Assembly (NCBI GenBank): GCA_046262355.1
Contig: JBHEMX010000024.1
Location: 1-59,919, forward strand
Direction: 5' to 3'
DNA length: 59,919 bases
Source of the DNA: DATADD01 sp046262355
GTDB taxonomy: Bacteria > Actinomycetota > CADDZG01 > WHSQ01
Shown one piece after another: positions 23,651 through 33,738 of this stretch. The position numbers and the translations under genes are program-made. The notes beneath the pieces were generated by a model. That model was given only the letters and a program-made list of their open reading frames with translations. It did not search any database and was not told where the DNA came from. Position 1 is the first letter of the stretch. Each line of letters begins with the position of its first letter.

Positions 23651-26600
23651 TCAGGCCTGCGCAACCAGTTCGAGATGCGGATCGTCGAGCGCCCTCTCGT
23701 GACCGTCCCAGGTGAAACGGATCGCCGCAACGCCGCGGCTGCCGGGTTCGCGGGCCAATTCGTATATGGCGAGGCCGGGAAGCTCCGGGTAGCAACCCCA
23801 CTCGTCGTGGCTGGTCATCACTAGGTCCAGATCGAAGTCCACGAGAAGCTTCATGCACCGGCCTCGCATCCCCTGGTCGATCCCGGCGAAGGCTTCGTCG
23901 AGCAGCACGAGATGGGGAGCCGTCTTTGATGCCGAGCGGTAATGGGCTGCGGCGGCTGCGAACAGCGGGAGATGCAGTGTTATTGATTTCTCTCCGCCGG
24001 AGCCACTACCGTGCTCCTTGCGGGTCAAGGTCCGCTCACGGCCGTCCCTGATGGTGAGCAGCGTGAACGAGTGCCATGCCCGGTAGTCGAGGGCGCCGGC
24101 GAGATGATCTGCGTAGCTGCCGGCTCGCTGGTCCTGGCGCGCCCCCTGGATGCGCTCCTGGAGGAACCGCGCCAGCGCAGCACGTTCGGCGTCCTCGAGC
24201 AGAACCAGATTGCGGTCCAGGGAGCGGAGTGCCTCTTCGATACCCGGGATGTCGCGTGCTTCAGGTGACCACTTGAGCTTGACGACCAGACCCGACGCGG
24301 TTGGGTGAGAGGCAAGTTGTTGGTTCATGCCCCGCACCAGCAAACGAGCGTCGGCGACCCGGTCCTGCAGGTGTTGCCCCAGTTCTTCAAGCAAGTGACG
24401 CTGGATGATGTCGCGTTCCTGATCGTCCAGCAGTTGGCCCCGGCGCTCGATCTCCGTTCGCAATCCCTCGACAAGAGAGGGCGGGTCCCATGTTCTCCCG
24501 TTGTGCTCGATGCGCGTCACGAGCCACCCGTCTGTTCGAAGGGAGCGAGGCCCGAAATCTCCGCCTAGATCCCGCTCGAGGTCATTCAGCGCGGAGGTGG
24601 TGCGGTTGTCGGCTCGGTCACGATCGATGTCCTCGCTGGGGGTCTGAGCCGTAGCCGTCTCCACCGAGCGAGCGACCTCGAGAGAGCGCGACATCGACCA
24701 TTCGGTTTCGTCCGGAGGTGGGATCCCGATCGCGAGGCCGACGAGTCCATGCTGGGCCAGTCGCACGAAGGATTCCACCGCCCGACGCCGGTCCTCCTCG
24801 CGTCCGGCTCGCTCTTCCTTGGCTCTCTCGAGGGCGCCGCGCGCTTCGCCGAGCGCCAAGCTGGCGGCCTTCTCGTCCGCATGAAGCTGCTTGAGGAGGA
24901 TTTCGGTCCGACCTGGCGGTCGATCTGCTCCTGGCGCTGCGCCAGCACGGCCTTCGCATCCGCACCCACTGCGGCTCTGAGCTGCTCGGCCCTTGCCTCC
25001 AGGCCGGCGAGGCGCCGGACCAACTCCCTCTCTTGGTCTCTGGATCTCTCCAGGCCGGCGCCCATCTCGGCCAGCTCGTCGCTGCGCCTGTGCGTCTCGG
25101 TCTCTGCATCGAGCCGGACACGCGCCGCCGAGGTGAGCTTCACGAGGGCGACCCAGTAGCCCGCGATGGCCTCGCGCAGCCCTGTCAGTCTGCCGAGATG
25201 TCCCGAGAGGCCCATCTCGTCGGCTGCGCCTCGGAGCATGCGTTCGGCCTCCACGCGCGTGGCGGCGGCCATCTCGACAGCCTCGGTGGCAAGTGCCAGA
25301 TCATCGTGCAGTCCGGCCACCCGCATCGCTGCGTGACGCTCTTGAGTGCGGGCGCCGACAAGCGAGGAGGGCGATGGAAAGGCGGCGATCTCCGCTTCGA
25401 GTCTGACGGCAGCGGCGCTGAGGCGCTCCGATCTCGATCGAAGCTCGGCGAGACGAGCACGGTGAGCGTCTAGATCCGCGTCGATGCGTTCGAGCCATCG
25501 TGCGAGGGCCGCCTCTCGGGCGGCGGCGCCGACGAATTCCGGCTCCTCCTTGGTCCACGCTCCGTGCAGCGGTCCGAGCGCCCACGTTCCATCGAGGGCG
25601 ACGCGGTTCGCGCCGGAGGAACCCAACGAGATCGACCGCAGTGCGAGGTCGACTACCTCGGGCGGAACGCTCTCTCGACCGGGATCCGGCACCAGGACTT
25701 CGCGTAACGTGGCTCCGTCCACCGGATCGGGCGACAGCACCACCTCGAGTTCCGTCGGAGGGAGCAGCCTTCCGTCCGGCGAGACCCAGGCATCGAGCAG
25801 GCCTGAGTCTTCCAGGGCCGCCTCCAAGTGAGCGCGTTGCCCGGCGTTGAGATGATCGGCGAAGTCACACACCCGCCAGAGCGCTGCCCCTGGGCGCTGC
25901 GCCCGCCCGGGCCGGCTCTTCGTTCTAGGAGGCTCCACCACCGAGCGCTCTGCGGTGGCGCGTTCATCGACCAGCTCCGTGATGCGGGCCTCAACCCGTC
26001 CGATGTCGGAGTTCGTGGCCGCCAAAGCTTCGGAGGAGACTCGGCGGTGAGCCGAGGCGGATGCCTGTAACACATCTCGAGCGTCGGGTGCACCGTCGAG
26101 ATCGGGTGCACCGTCGAGACCTGTATCGAGCAGCGCCTGGAGGAGGGATTCGAAGGTGGGCGGTTCCAGCTCCAGCTCGACCAGATCGGCGCGCCACCGT
26201 TCCGCCGCTTCCTCCACAGCCACCCCCGCAGATCCGACCGCAGCCTCCGTTGCGGCGGCCTCGGCGCGTGCGTCCTCGAGCTTGGTCTTGATCCCGGCGC
26301 GGGCCCGTTCTTCTTCCGCCACGCGCGCCGCGGCGGAATCCGTAGAAGCTTGTAGTTCTTGGAGACGGTCGACGGCCCGCCGCTGTTCGGTAACCATCAT
26401 CTCCGCCCCCGCCAACGCGACCTCGGGCTCGGTCAACAAGCCCCTCTCGTGCGCATCGTGACGGATCTCGAGTCCTGCAAACCCGGCGAGCTTGTGGCAT
26501 TCGGATGCAGCTGCCGAAACGCCGACGCCGGCGGCTTCTGCTCTCTCCTGGGCCGCCCGGAGCTCCTTCTTCCTGCGTGCAACCGCGCTGCGACATCGCT

Positions 26601-27759
26601 CATGTTCGACGGCTGCCCGTTCGACATCGGCGCGCGCGACCCGAACGTCGTCCTCCGCAGATCGGAGGCGGTTGGCGTCCTGCATCGCCCGTGAGTCGTC
26701 GATGACTTCGATCGCGGCCTTCACGGCCGCGAGGGAACGTTCACTCTTCTCCTTATCGATCTCGAGCTCGGCCAACCTTGCCTCTGTGCGTTCGACCGTC
26801 CCTTCGGCTTCGCGGACCATGCGAGTGACATCGTCGAGCTTGGTCCTCGCCTGCCGCACCGCGCGTGCAGCGCGCCGGGAGAGAACCTGTGCGTACCTGC
26901 GGTATTCGGCTACGAAGACTTCGAGGCTCTCAACCGACCGCTTAAGGATCGCTAACTCGTCCGCATCACGCTCGAGCCGTTCGAACGCGTCCGCGAGCTG
27001 CGTGACGATGCGATCATCTAGAGGAGGAAGACTGGCGGTCAGCAGTCCGGACAGCGAGTTGAGTTCGAGCTTCGCGGAAAGTTGAGGCCGTCGGAGTTGC
27101 AGGAGCAGCTCGACGAGAGCCGAGTACCTGTCGTCGCCGAACTCGAACAGTGCCGCATCGACGGCGCGGCGGTGGTCCCTCCCGGTTTCGTTGACGACCC
27201 CGACGCCCTCGAGCACCTCACGCAGAAGAGCCTTGTTGTGAGGTACGCGGGCGTTATCGAGGAGGTCGAACTCGACGCCGCATCGTCCGTGAGCGACGAA
27301 GTACCAGGTGTCAACCCCTGCAGTCGATTGCGTGGCGCGCAGGCCCGCGCCGATCGTTACGAAGTGGTCGGTTTCGGATTCGTCGCTCCGTCCGAACTCG
27401 AGCCATGCGTAGCCGAGGCGCGAGGGATGGAGTCCGTCCTCCAAGAGGTTCCAGCGCATGTTCTTGTGACCGCCCCCGAACGGGTCGAGCCGGTGAGGAG
27501 AAGTATCGGCATCGAGCAAGAACGGAAGCAGGAGCTCGAGAGCCTTGGATTTGCCCATGCCGTTCTCGCCGCGCAACAAGAGACGCCCTGAGTGGAACCA
27601 GAACTCGTGGTCGTCGTACTGCCACAGGTTGAGGATCCCGCCTCTCAGCGGGACGAACCTCTGCCGCTGCGGAGCGGGAAGCTCGACGACCCGACTCCCG
27701 TTGGTGAGCCCCGAAGCGGCGGCCATCCTAGGTTCCATCTGTTTCGTTCCTCCCGTCAC
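23651..27759 (-). CDS. jetC: Wadjet SMC-like ATPase JetC (TIGR02680), one frameshift
   Basis: This SMC/MukB-like motor loads on and extrudes circular DNA. The N-terminus has LLLRGENGMGKSKALELLLP (Walker A), then long coiled-coil sequence rich in Arg, Glu and Ala. The C-terminal part has signature GSGSGGEKSITLHLPLF and Walker B HLVLLDEAFAGIDQGMRG. The frame breaks near 24909. Upstream text EQIDRQVG and downstream RTEILLKQLHADEKAA join if one C is restored. The product would be about 1369 residues, normal for the family. The break lies in the distal coiled coil, so as sequenced the C-terminal ATPase half is lost. The 5' end overlaps jetB by 32 bases. Confidence 0.85.
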
Positions 27760-28930
27760 GTGAAGGTATCGCTCTGAAACGGGCGAGAGCCGGGCGGGCG
27801 GTTACCCCCAACCGGTTCGCTTGCACGAGCGAGAAAGCGCTGAGGTAGTCGATCGCTTCTTCAGCCAGTCGTTCGGGGCCCCCATCCTGAGCCACGTCGG
27901 CGCGCCAGTGCGCACGATGTTCGGTCGCGAGACGCCGGATGATGCTCGTAACTTCCTTTCGCGCGACGAGGCCGTTTCCCGGATGCGTTCGAGCCCGGTG
28001 CGTGAGCTCTTCCGACACAAGAAGTGCGGCATGGGCCACGGTGCCGTGTGAGGGGAAGCGCAGATCTGTGACGTGCTCATCGAGATCGATGCAGGCAAGC
28101 CCCTCCGCACGGACCTCGACCTCGAAGCCGCACCATTCCTCGAGGTTGCGGATCATCGTGTGACGCTGCACCCGGAGATATGCGAGCTCGTGTTCGGTCA
28201 GCTCGTCGAGATACACGACGGGCTCCTCCACCAGGCGGCGCATCAGCGAGTGGCGGGCGCGCCGAGCGCGACCCTCGTCGGTACCTGGATAGGGATCGGG
28301 CGCCAGCGCCGCGGGATCGTTCGCCGTGGAGGGCCTCACCGATGCGGCGAGAAGCTGAGCGATCAGTCGAGGATTCACGTCGTATAGCGCGTCCCCACCG
28401 CCGCGCGCGAAACCCTCCTCGTCTCCATCGCGCAGGGTGATCGCCCCAAGGTCGGCGACCGCCTGCACGGCGTGAACGAAAGCTCTTCGTTCCGGGTAGC
28501 GATCGGGATCGAATCCCGTTAGCTCGTCGTCGGACGCGGTCAGGAGCTGAACGCCGGTTGCGAGCTGGCTGAGCGATATCTGAGACTCGACTCGCTCGAG
28601 CGCGGCCAGCACGAGGCAGAGGAGCGAGTAGCGACGAGGATCGAAGTTCTGGCCGGAGCGAGTAAGAAGGGGTCGCACAGAGCCGAAGCCGAACGGGCTG
28701 GTCTTGTGTAGTCGCGCCAGATCGGGTTCGACGAAGAGACGGTAACCGAGCTGAGTGGCGAAGAATGAGATCAATCCGTCGGCATGTTTACGCACCAGAG
28801 CAAAGCCGTCGGCGTCGGGCCTTTCCGGGGTGACATAGGGATGGCGGAGCAGGAGTCGGGTGGCTCGCCTACGTTCCGCCGCCGCGGTGACCTCGAGGTG
28901 AGCCGCGAGTGACCGTCCCGGTTCGCTCAT
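27728..28930 (-). CDS. jetB: Wadjet subunit JetB (TIGR02678/DUF2398)
   Basis: The 400-residue product corresponds to the DUF2398 family, the MukE-like winged-helix subunit of the Wadjet motor. It shows RRATRLLLRHPYVTPERPDA near the N-terminus, then KHADGLISFFATQLGYRLFVEPDLARL and RPLLTRSGQNFDPRRYSLL. It is intact. Its start overlaps the jetA stop by four bases and its 3' end overlaps jetC, as in a tight four-gene operon. Assignment rests on length, order and recalled family sequence features. Confidence 0.85.
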   Translation of the reverse strand: MSEPGRSLAAHLEVTAAAERRRATRLLLRHPYVTPERPDADGFALVRKHADGLISFFATQLGYRLFVEPDLARLHKTSPFGFGSVRPLLTRSGQNFDPRRYSLLCLVLAALERVESQISLSQLATGVQLLTASDDELTGFDPDRYPERRAFVHAVQAVADLGAITLRDGDEEGFARGGGDALYDVNPRLIAQLLAASVRPSTANDPAALAPDPYPGTDEGRARRARHSLMRRLVEEPVVYLDELTEHELAYLRVQRHTMIRNLEEWCGFEVEVRAEGLACIDLDEHVTDLRFPSHGTVAHAALLVSEELTHRARTHPGNGLVARKEVTSIIRRLATEHRAHWRADVAQDGGPERLAEEAIDYLSAFSLVQANRLGVTARPALARFRAIPSRDGRNETDGT

Positions 28931-30471
28931 CGATCCGTCACCTCCGTCACCTCGAGCACGAGATCTGGCCCGGTGAGGCGGCCGCGGGGCGTCAGAACGC
29001 TGGTTCGGTGAGCCTCGGGTGGGACGGTGATCGTCACGCAGAACGATCCGTCGACCGAGGTTACAGGCCGCCCTCGAGTGACCGAGCGTCCGAGCGTGCG
29101 GCCCAGGAACTCAAGCAAGACGTCGAAACTTTCTTCGGCGAGTTCCCCGAGTTGGAAGAGACGAAGTTGCCCGCGAGAGGCGAAGCCGGCGAGAACTTCA
29201 GTGCGTTTCAGGCGCTCTCGAGCGAGTCGCCACGCCAGTTCCTGCTTCGCGGCCGAGTGATCCTCGATCGCAGCCGAGCGCCCGGTCCGCTCGCCTCGGC
29301 CCGTGGTGCGCAGGCGAGGAGCGATCTCGCACGGCGATGCGTCCCACCAGCTCATGCCCGCAACGGCTCCTTCGTCAGTTGCCGCGGTCGACAGGTGCCG
29401 GGCGCTCGTCAATCCGAACGCGGTCCTCCACAGGCGATGGGCATCCGAGTCGGTCAACCGCTCGAACCAGCTCGCCAGCTGGATGAAATCGGCAGCGCGA
29501 TCGATGCGCCGGTAATGTTTGTCGTTCAAGCGCTGGAGGATCGCAAGCAGCCGGATGATCGCATCGCGGGCCGCCGCCTGGAGCGAATCGAGGGTGGGCC
29601 ACCGACCAGGGGCCCCGACGAACCAGCCGCGCAGACCCTCCCACCGAGCGAGCAGCTCGGGCGAACGGTCTGCGACGCCATCGCGAGTGGGAGCCTCGTC
29701 GGCGGACGCGGCGAGACGAACCAGCCGCTCGACCCCCGACCCCTCCAGTGCCTCGACCGCGTTACGGATCTCCGGAGCGAGGTGCTCGAGTTGAGACAGG
29801 AAACGATCGAGATACGCCAGCACGGCCTGCTTGTAGACGAGGAAGGAGTCCTCCGCGACATCGCCGGCTTCGATCGTGTCGGTGAGGGAGCCCATGAAGA
29901 TCGATGCGTTGTTGGCGAGCGAGGCGAACTGGCCGAAGAGATTCGTCAGGGAGGCGAGCAGGACCCCCGCATCGGGGTCCGCGCGCTCGAGCTGCGATCG
30001 CAAGGAGCGAAGCTCGTCGAGGATCGCAGGGAGCATGAAGTCCTGCAGGCTGCCGGTAGTGCCGAGCGATCGTTCCACCTGCTCCACGGCGAGCTGGGCG
30101 GCTTCTCCTTCGGGCGTGAGCTGATAGAGCGACCGGCGCCGGGCGAACTCCGCCAACGAGCGTGCCCTAGCCGTGTCTTGAGTGCGCCTGAGGTTGCCCC
30201 ATGAGACGAGCTGATCAAGGGCGTCCTCGGGAGCCTCATCGAGGTCGAGCGCGGGACCGCGGCGGGGCTTCGCCCGGTCGAGCACTTCTTCGGGGCGAAG
30301 CCTCAGGACGTACTGACGCTTGGCCTCGGCGAAGACATCCATGATGACCCGATACGTCGGGGCCTTGTCGGCGACGACGTAGGCGAGGATCCGGAGGGCC
30401 CCCGGCCGCCCGTTCGCCGAGCGCGCGAGGTCGGCCGAATCCTTGGTCGCGATCGAACGGTCCTCGTTCAC
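28927..30471 (-). CDS. jetA: Wadjet subunit JetA (TIGR02677/DUF2397)
   Basis: This 514-residue DUF2397 protein is the kleisin-like (MukF-like) subunit that bridges JetB and JetC. Features are RPGALRILAYVVADKAPTYR with VLRLRPEEV, a winged-helix region DQLVSWGNLRRTQDTARARS, long helices, and the C-terminal DASPCEIAPRLRTTGRGERT segment. It is the first gene of the minus-strand jet operon, which with jetB, jetC and jetD forms the DUF2397/2398/2399 form of Wadjet (type III in my recollection). The ATG at 30471 is the only sensible start. Confidence 0.85.
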   Translation of the reverse strand: MNEDRSIATKDSADLARSANGRPGALRILAYVVADKAPTYRVIMDVFAEAKRQYVLRLRPEEVLDRAKPRRGPALDLDEAPEDALDQLVSWGNLRRTQDTARARSLAEFARRRSLYQLTPEGEAAQLAVEQVERSLGTTGSLQDFMLPAILDELRSLRSQLERADPDAGVLLASLTNLFGQFASLANNASIFMGSLTDTIEAGDVAEDSFLVYKQAVLAYLDRFLSQLEHLAPEIRNAVEALEGSGVERLVRLAASADEAPTRDGVADRSPELLARWEGLRGWFVGAPGRWPTLDSLQAAARDAIIRLLAILQRLNDKHYRRIDRAADFIQLASWFERLTDSDAHRLWRTAFGLTSARHLSTAATDEGAVAGMSWWDASPCEIAPRLRTTGRGERTGRSAAIEDHSAAKQELAWRLARERLKRTEVLAGFASRGQLRLFQLGELAEESFDVLLEFLGRTLGRSVTRGRPVTSVDGSFCVTITVPPEAHRTSVLTPRGRLTGPDLVLEVTEVTDR

Positions 30472-30832
30472 CCCTTAGATATACCGGCCGAGTGCGACAA
30501 AACTCGGCACCAGTGGGCCGTGGATAGGATTTGGTCTTCGCGCTCTTCGGAGCCCTGCTCGCCTGAGGGGACCTCGAGCGAGCCGGCTACGAACCCTGGC
30601 TTGCTGAGCTACGCCGAAGGGGAGATAACCGAGATGCCCACCCTGGAAGGCGGCCTGCGGTCGTCGACCTATTGTTGAGGTTTCAAGCGGTCCCCGGTCT
30701 GAGGCCCTCGTTTGCTAGGAAGGCTCTCGTCCCAAGACAGTTGCGCGTTGAGGTACTCATAGAGACCCACCCTCCGGAGGAGCCATGTGCACGCCGTTCG
30801 GTCGACGTGGCAATCACCCCGGGTCGTCCACC
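30472..30832. other. Intergenic interval between jetA and chrB
   Basis: About 360 bases lie upstream of the jet operon and downstream of chrB. No frame looks like coding sequence. The jet promoter must lie in its left part, but I cannot pick a convincing -35/-10 pair. A CACCCTCCGGAGGAGCC stretch near 30770 could form a short hairpin after chrB. Confidence 0.3.
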
Positions 30833-31306
30833 TCACCGACCGGCCTCCACCAGCGTCCCCAGCCGCTCGACTGCCCGCTTTGCCCACTCGCGCTCGGGCG
30901 GAGGGAAGTAGTCGCGCCGTTGGATCCGACGGATCTCTTTCCTCAGCCGGGACAGAACCCTGCGTCGCGCAGCAGTTGGCTCCCGTAAAGCAGTGCGTGC
31001 CTCGCCGGTGAGGTGCTTGTATTCGGCTGCGATGGCGGTCTGCATTTCATCGACGAGACGGCGCTCCTGGCCGGCCGTGGTCGGTTGTGCCTTCCAGATC
31101 GAGGCTTCCCCGCCGGCTTCGACGATGTCCTCCGCAAGCCATTCGAGCTGCTCGCGGTTCCTGGCGTCGAGCGGAAGGGCTACGAGGCCGTCCAGCAACT
31201 GCACCGCGCCCAGGCGCTTGAGCTTGCGCCACAGGGCGATGCGCGGCGTCGAAGGCTCCCGGGGGAGCCGGTACGCGAGGAACACCCAGAGACTGTGACC
31301 CACCAT
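30833..31306 (-). CDS. chrB: Chromate-responsive regulator ChrB (N-terminal-domain form)
   Basis: This 157-residue protein matches the ChrB N-terminal domain: GHSLWVFLAYRLPREPSTPR, WRKLKRLGAVQLLDGLVALP and NREQLEWLAEDIVEAGGEAS. ChrB proteins sense chromate and repress chrA. This one stops after a basic helical tail and lacks the larger C-terminal domain of some proteobacterial ChrBs. ATG 31306 is preferred over the upstream 31348, because the latter would place coding sequence across the palindromic operator and the chrA start. It is divergent from chrA with only 40 bases between them. Confidence 0.82.
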   Translation of the reverse strand: MVGHSLWVFLAYRLPREPSTPRIALWRKLKRLGAVQLLDGLVALPLDARNREQLEWLAEDIVEAGGEASIWKAQPTTAGQERRLVDEMQTAIAAEYKHLTGEARTALREPTAARRRVLSRLRKEIRRIQRRDYFPPPEREWAKRAVERLGTLVEAGR

Positions 31307-31320
31307 ATGTTGCAGGGAAG

Positions 31321-31336
31321 TGTAACCGTGGTTACA
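31321..31336. promoter_or_regulatory. Palindromic chr operator between chrB and chrA
   Basis: TGTAACCGTGGTTACA is a perfect 16-base dyad (TGTAACC/GGTTACA). It lies 14 bases upstream of the chrB start and 10 bases upstream of the chrA start. The position fits repression of both genes by ChrB, and implies a very short leader or none for chrA. Confidence 0.7.
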
Positions 31337-31346
31337 GTCTTTCGTC

Positions 31347-32540
31347 ATGGACCGCCCTCCTGGGTCGAACGCCTCGTCGGCTCCCGATCCCGATGCCGGA
31401 GCGTCGCAGAGCGTTGGACTCCGTCGCTTCCTTCGCTACTTTCTGTGGCTCGGGACCCTCGGCTTCGGAGGTCCCATCGCCACCGTCGGGTACATGCAGC
31501 GTGATCTCGTCGAGAAGCACAGATGGCTCGACAAGCAGGATTTCCTGAACGGAGTCGCCTTGGGCCAGACGATGCCCGGGCCGCTCGCCGCGCAGGTAGC
31601 GATGTGGGTCGGCTTCCTCCAGCGCGGTGCCCTTGGCGCTTTGCTCGTCGCCCTGCCGTTCATCCTGCCCTCCTTCGTGGTGGTCCTCGCGGTGGCGATC
31701 TTCTACGTCCGCTACCAGGGTCTCGACTGGGTCCAAGCCCTTTTCTACGGAATCGCACCGGGCGTCATGGCCATCATCGCCATCGCGGCGGTGAAGCTGG
31801 CGCGTCTCACAAACGGGAAAGAGGCCCGGCTGTGGGTGATCTCCGCGATCGCTACCGTCGTGACCGCCGTCACCCAGTCAGAGATCGCCCTGTTGTTCAT
31901 CGCTGCAGGGCTGATCATGATCCTGTGGGAAGCTCCTCCCGATCTCCTGAGGAGATCGTCCGCCGGCATCCTCGTGTCTTCGCCGCTGTTGGCGCAGGGT
32001 GTTGTCTTGGTCGGAGTGTCATCCGAGACTTACGTGGCTCTGGCGTTGTTCTTCCTCAAAGCAGGCGCCTTCATCTTCGGGAGCGGTCTGGCGATCGTGC
32101 CTTTCCTGCGCGAGGGCGTGGTCGAGCAACACCACTGGCTGAATGCGGATCAGTTCCTCGATGCGGTTGCCATGGGGTTGATCACGCCTGGACCCGTCGT
32201 TATCACTGCGACCTTCATCGGTTATCTCGTGGGGGGTGTTTCCGGCGCGGTGCTCGCGACGGTCGCCATCTTCCTACCGATCTACCTCGGAGTCGTCGTG
32301 CCCGGGCGCTGGTTCATCAGGCATCAGCACAACGCCCAGCTCAGGGCGTTCGTGCGAGGAGCGACCGCTGCGGCAGCAGGAGCCATCGCGGGGGCAACCA
32401 TCGTTCTCACGCGAGAGGCCGTCATCGACATCCCGACGGCCATCATCGCCGTGGCCGGCCTCGCACTCCTGTGGAGGTTCAAGGTCCAGGAACCGGTGAT
32501 CGTCCTGCTGTCGGGGGTCGCCGGCGTCCTCCTGCAGTGA
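31347..32540 (+). CDS. chrA: Chromate transporter ChrA (two-domain)
   Basis: This 397-residue CHR-family efflux protein has the duplicated domain structure. The first repeat starts FLRYFLWLGTLGFGGPIATVGYMQ with a GQTMPGPLAAQVAMWVGFL motif. The second has LFFLKAGAFIFGSGLAIVPFL and MGLITPGPVVITATFIGYL. Each repeat contributes about five or six helices, for 10-12 in total. It exports chromate from the cytoplasm. The ATG at 31347 lacks a strong ribosome site, which fits a leaderless message. It is divergent from chrB and shares its operator. Confidence 0.93.
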   Translation: MDRPPGSNASSAPDPDAGASQSVGLRRFLRYFLWLGTLGFGGPIATVGYMQRDLVEKHRWLDKQDFLNGVALGQTMPGPLAAQVAMWVGFLQRGALGALLVALPFILPSFVVVLAVAIFYVRYQGLDWVQALFYGIAPGVMAIIAIAAVKLARLTNGKEARLWVISAIATVVTAVTQSEIALLFIAAGLIMILWEAPPDLLRRSSAGILVSSPLLAQGVVLVGVSSETYVALALFFLKAGAFIFGSGLAIVPFLREGVVEQHHWLNADQFLDAVAMGLITPGPVVITATFIGYLVGGVSGAVLATVAIFLPIYLGVVVPGRWFIRHQHNAQLRAFVRGATAAAAGAIAGATIVLTREAVIDIPTAIIAVAGLALLWRFKVQEPVIVLLSGVAGVLLQ

Positions 32541-32670
32541 CACCCTCATACGGCGCCCGGCGCCGGCGGCCGCAATGACCGACGGGCGGGAACGCGCCGA
32601 CGAGAGGGTCGCCGCCCGGGCAGAAAGGTCCAATCATTGTGGCGTCGCATCCACGCAGGAGGAGCTTGGA

Positions 32671-32906
32671 GTGCCGCAGGCGGTGTGGACCGGTCAGCTC
32701 AGCTTCGGGCTGGTGAATATCCCGGTCAAGCTGTACGGCGCGACCGCTCCGAGAAGGTGCGGTTCCATCACTACGACGCCGAGACCGGTCGAAGGATCCG
32801 CTACCGGCGCGTGGCCACCGGACCCGCGCCCGAGCTCGCGGCACCCCCGGTCGAGGACGTCGAGACGGCGCGCCAGGCCCCCTCGCTCGACGGGCAGCCG
32901 GACTAG
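32671..32906 (+). pseudogene. Truncated, frameshifted Ku gene fragment
   Basis: The first frame from GTG 32671 encodes AVWTGQLSFGLVNIPVKLYG, the N-terminus of bacterial Ku, the end-binding protein of non-homologous end joining. After about 26 codons the match moves to another frame (EKVRFHHYDAETGRRIRYRR), so one base is missing near 32747. The second frame ends in TAG at 32904-32906 after a Pro/Ala-rich stretch, long before the normal 250-300 residues. With both a frameshift and loss of most of the gene it cannot make functional Ku. No LigD gene is in the window. Confidence 0.8.
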
Positions 32907-32988
32907 GGACAGCCCTTTCGGTTCCGCAGCGGGCGCCTCCCGACCCCTCCAAGGGACCCCTTGCAACCAAGGTTAGTAGCGTTCGCAC

Positions 32989-33714
32989 ATGGACCCTCTC
33001 GCGCTGTGCGCGGACACAACCGCGCAGTGGCACGCTTCTTGGTTGACCGCGCTCGGTCTTCGATGGGAGCGCCGCGCTTCCGTGTGGCGAGCGGTCGACC
33101 CGCCGCCGTTCATCTATTGGACCGCGATCACACTTGCCGAGGATGCCTCTACGTCCGATGTCTGGGACGCGCGCGGAACCGTCTGCGATTCATGGTCCTC
33201 GCTCGATCTCGCGCCGTTCGGGTTCGAGGAAGCCGATCGCGAGGCTTTCGAAGAGCGCGCGCGAGAGCCATGGTTCTTGCGGCCCACAGGCGAGCTCTCC
33301 GCGGAGGAGGATCCGCCCAACCTCGATATCGCCCAAGTGTCCACACCTGCGCAGGTCGCCGAGTTCGAGAGCGTTAGCGTGCGCGGCTTCGAGAACGAGG
33401 GCGCATCCATCGAGATCGGTGCGATCCATCCCGCATCGATACTCGCCGACGCGCGCATGACGATGCTGATCGGCCGCGTCGGGGGAGAGGCCGTCGCAGC
33501 AGCGATGAGCTACCGAACCGACACGGCGGTCGGCATCTACGGAGTCACGACGATTATGTCCGCGCGAGGACGCGGTTACGCGTCGTCATTGACGTGTGCG
33601 TTGATCGATCCCGAGGCACCGGTGGTGTTGAGCCCCAGTCCCGAGGCGGAGAACCTCTATCGCCGGCTCGGCTTCGAGCAGGTGGGCGAACTGCGCCAGT
33701 GGCGGCGTGGCTAA
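32989..33714 (+). CDS. GNAT-family N-acetyltransferase
   Basis: The 241-residue product has a C-terminal GNAT-like fold. The acetyl-CoA-binding segment reads YGVTTIMSARGRGYASSLTCALI (R/Q-x-x-G-x-G/A pattern), and a final NLYRRLGFEQVGELRQW is the usual last strand. The N-terminal half (ADTTAQWHASWLTALGLRWERR) is the divergent part and may be a second degenerate GNAT domain. The substrate is unknown. It stands alone on the plus strand and converges with the VOC gene. No ribosome site stands out. Confidence 0.8.
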   Translation: MDPLALCADTTAQWHASWLTALGLRWERRASVWRAVDPPPFIYWTAITLAEDASTSDVWDARGTVCDSWSSLDLAPFGFEEADREAFEERAREPWFLRPTGELSAEEDPPNLDIAQVSTPAQVAEFESVSVRGFENEGASIEIGAIHPASILADARMTMLIGRVGGEAVAAAMSYRTDTAVGIYGVTTIMSARGRGYASSLTCALIDPEAPVVLSPSPEAENLYRRLGFEQVGELRQWRRG

Positions 33715-33717
33715 GGG

Positions 33718-33737
33718 CGAGGCGCCGTTGGCGCTCG
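33718..33737. terminator. Hairpin between convergent GNAT and VOC genes
   Basis: CGAGGCGCC (33718-33726), loop GTT, then GGCGCTCG (33730-33737) forms an eight-pair stem with one bulge. It fills the 24-base gap between the two stop codons, as a shared terminator would. There is no T run. Confidence 0.4.
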
Positions 33738-33738
33738 G

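Noticed and set aside
28909..30204. 431-codon plus-strand open frame
   Set aside because: Antisense of jetA; no motif and no ribosome site.
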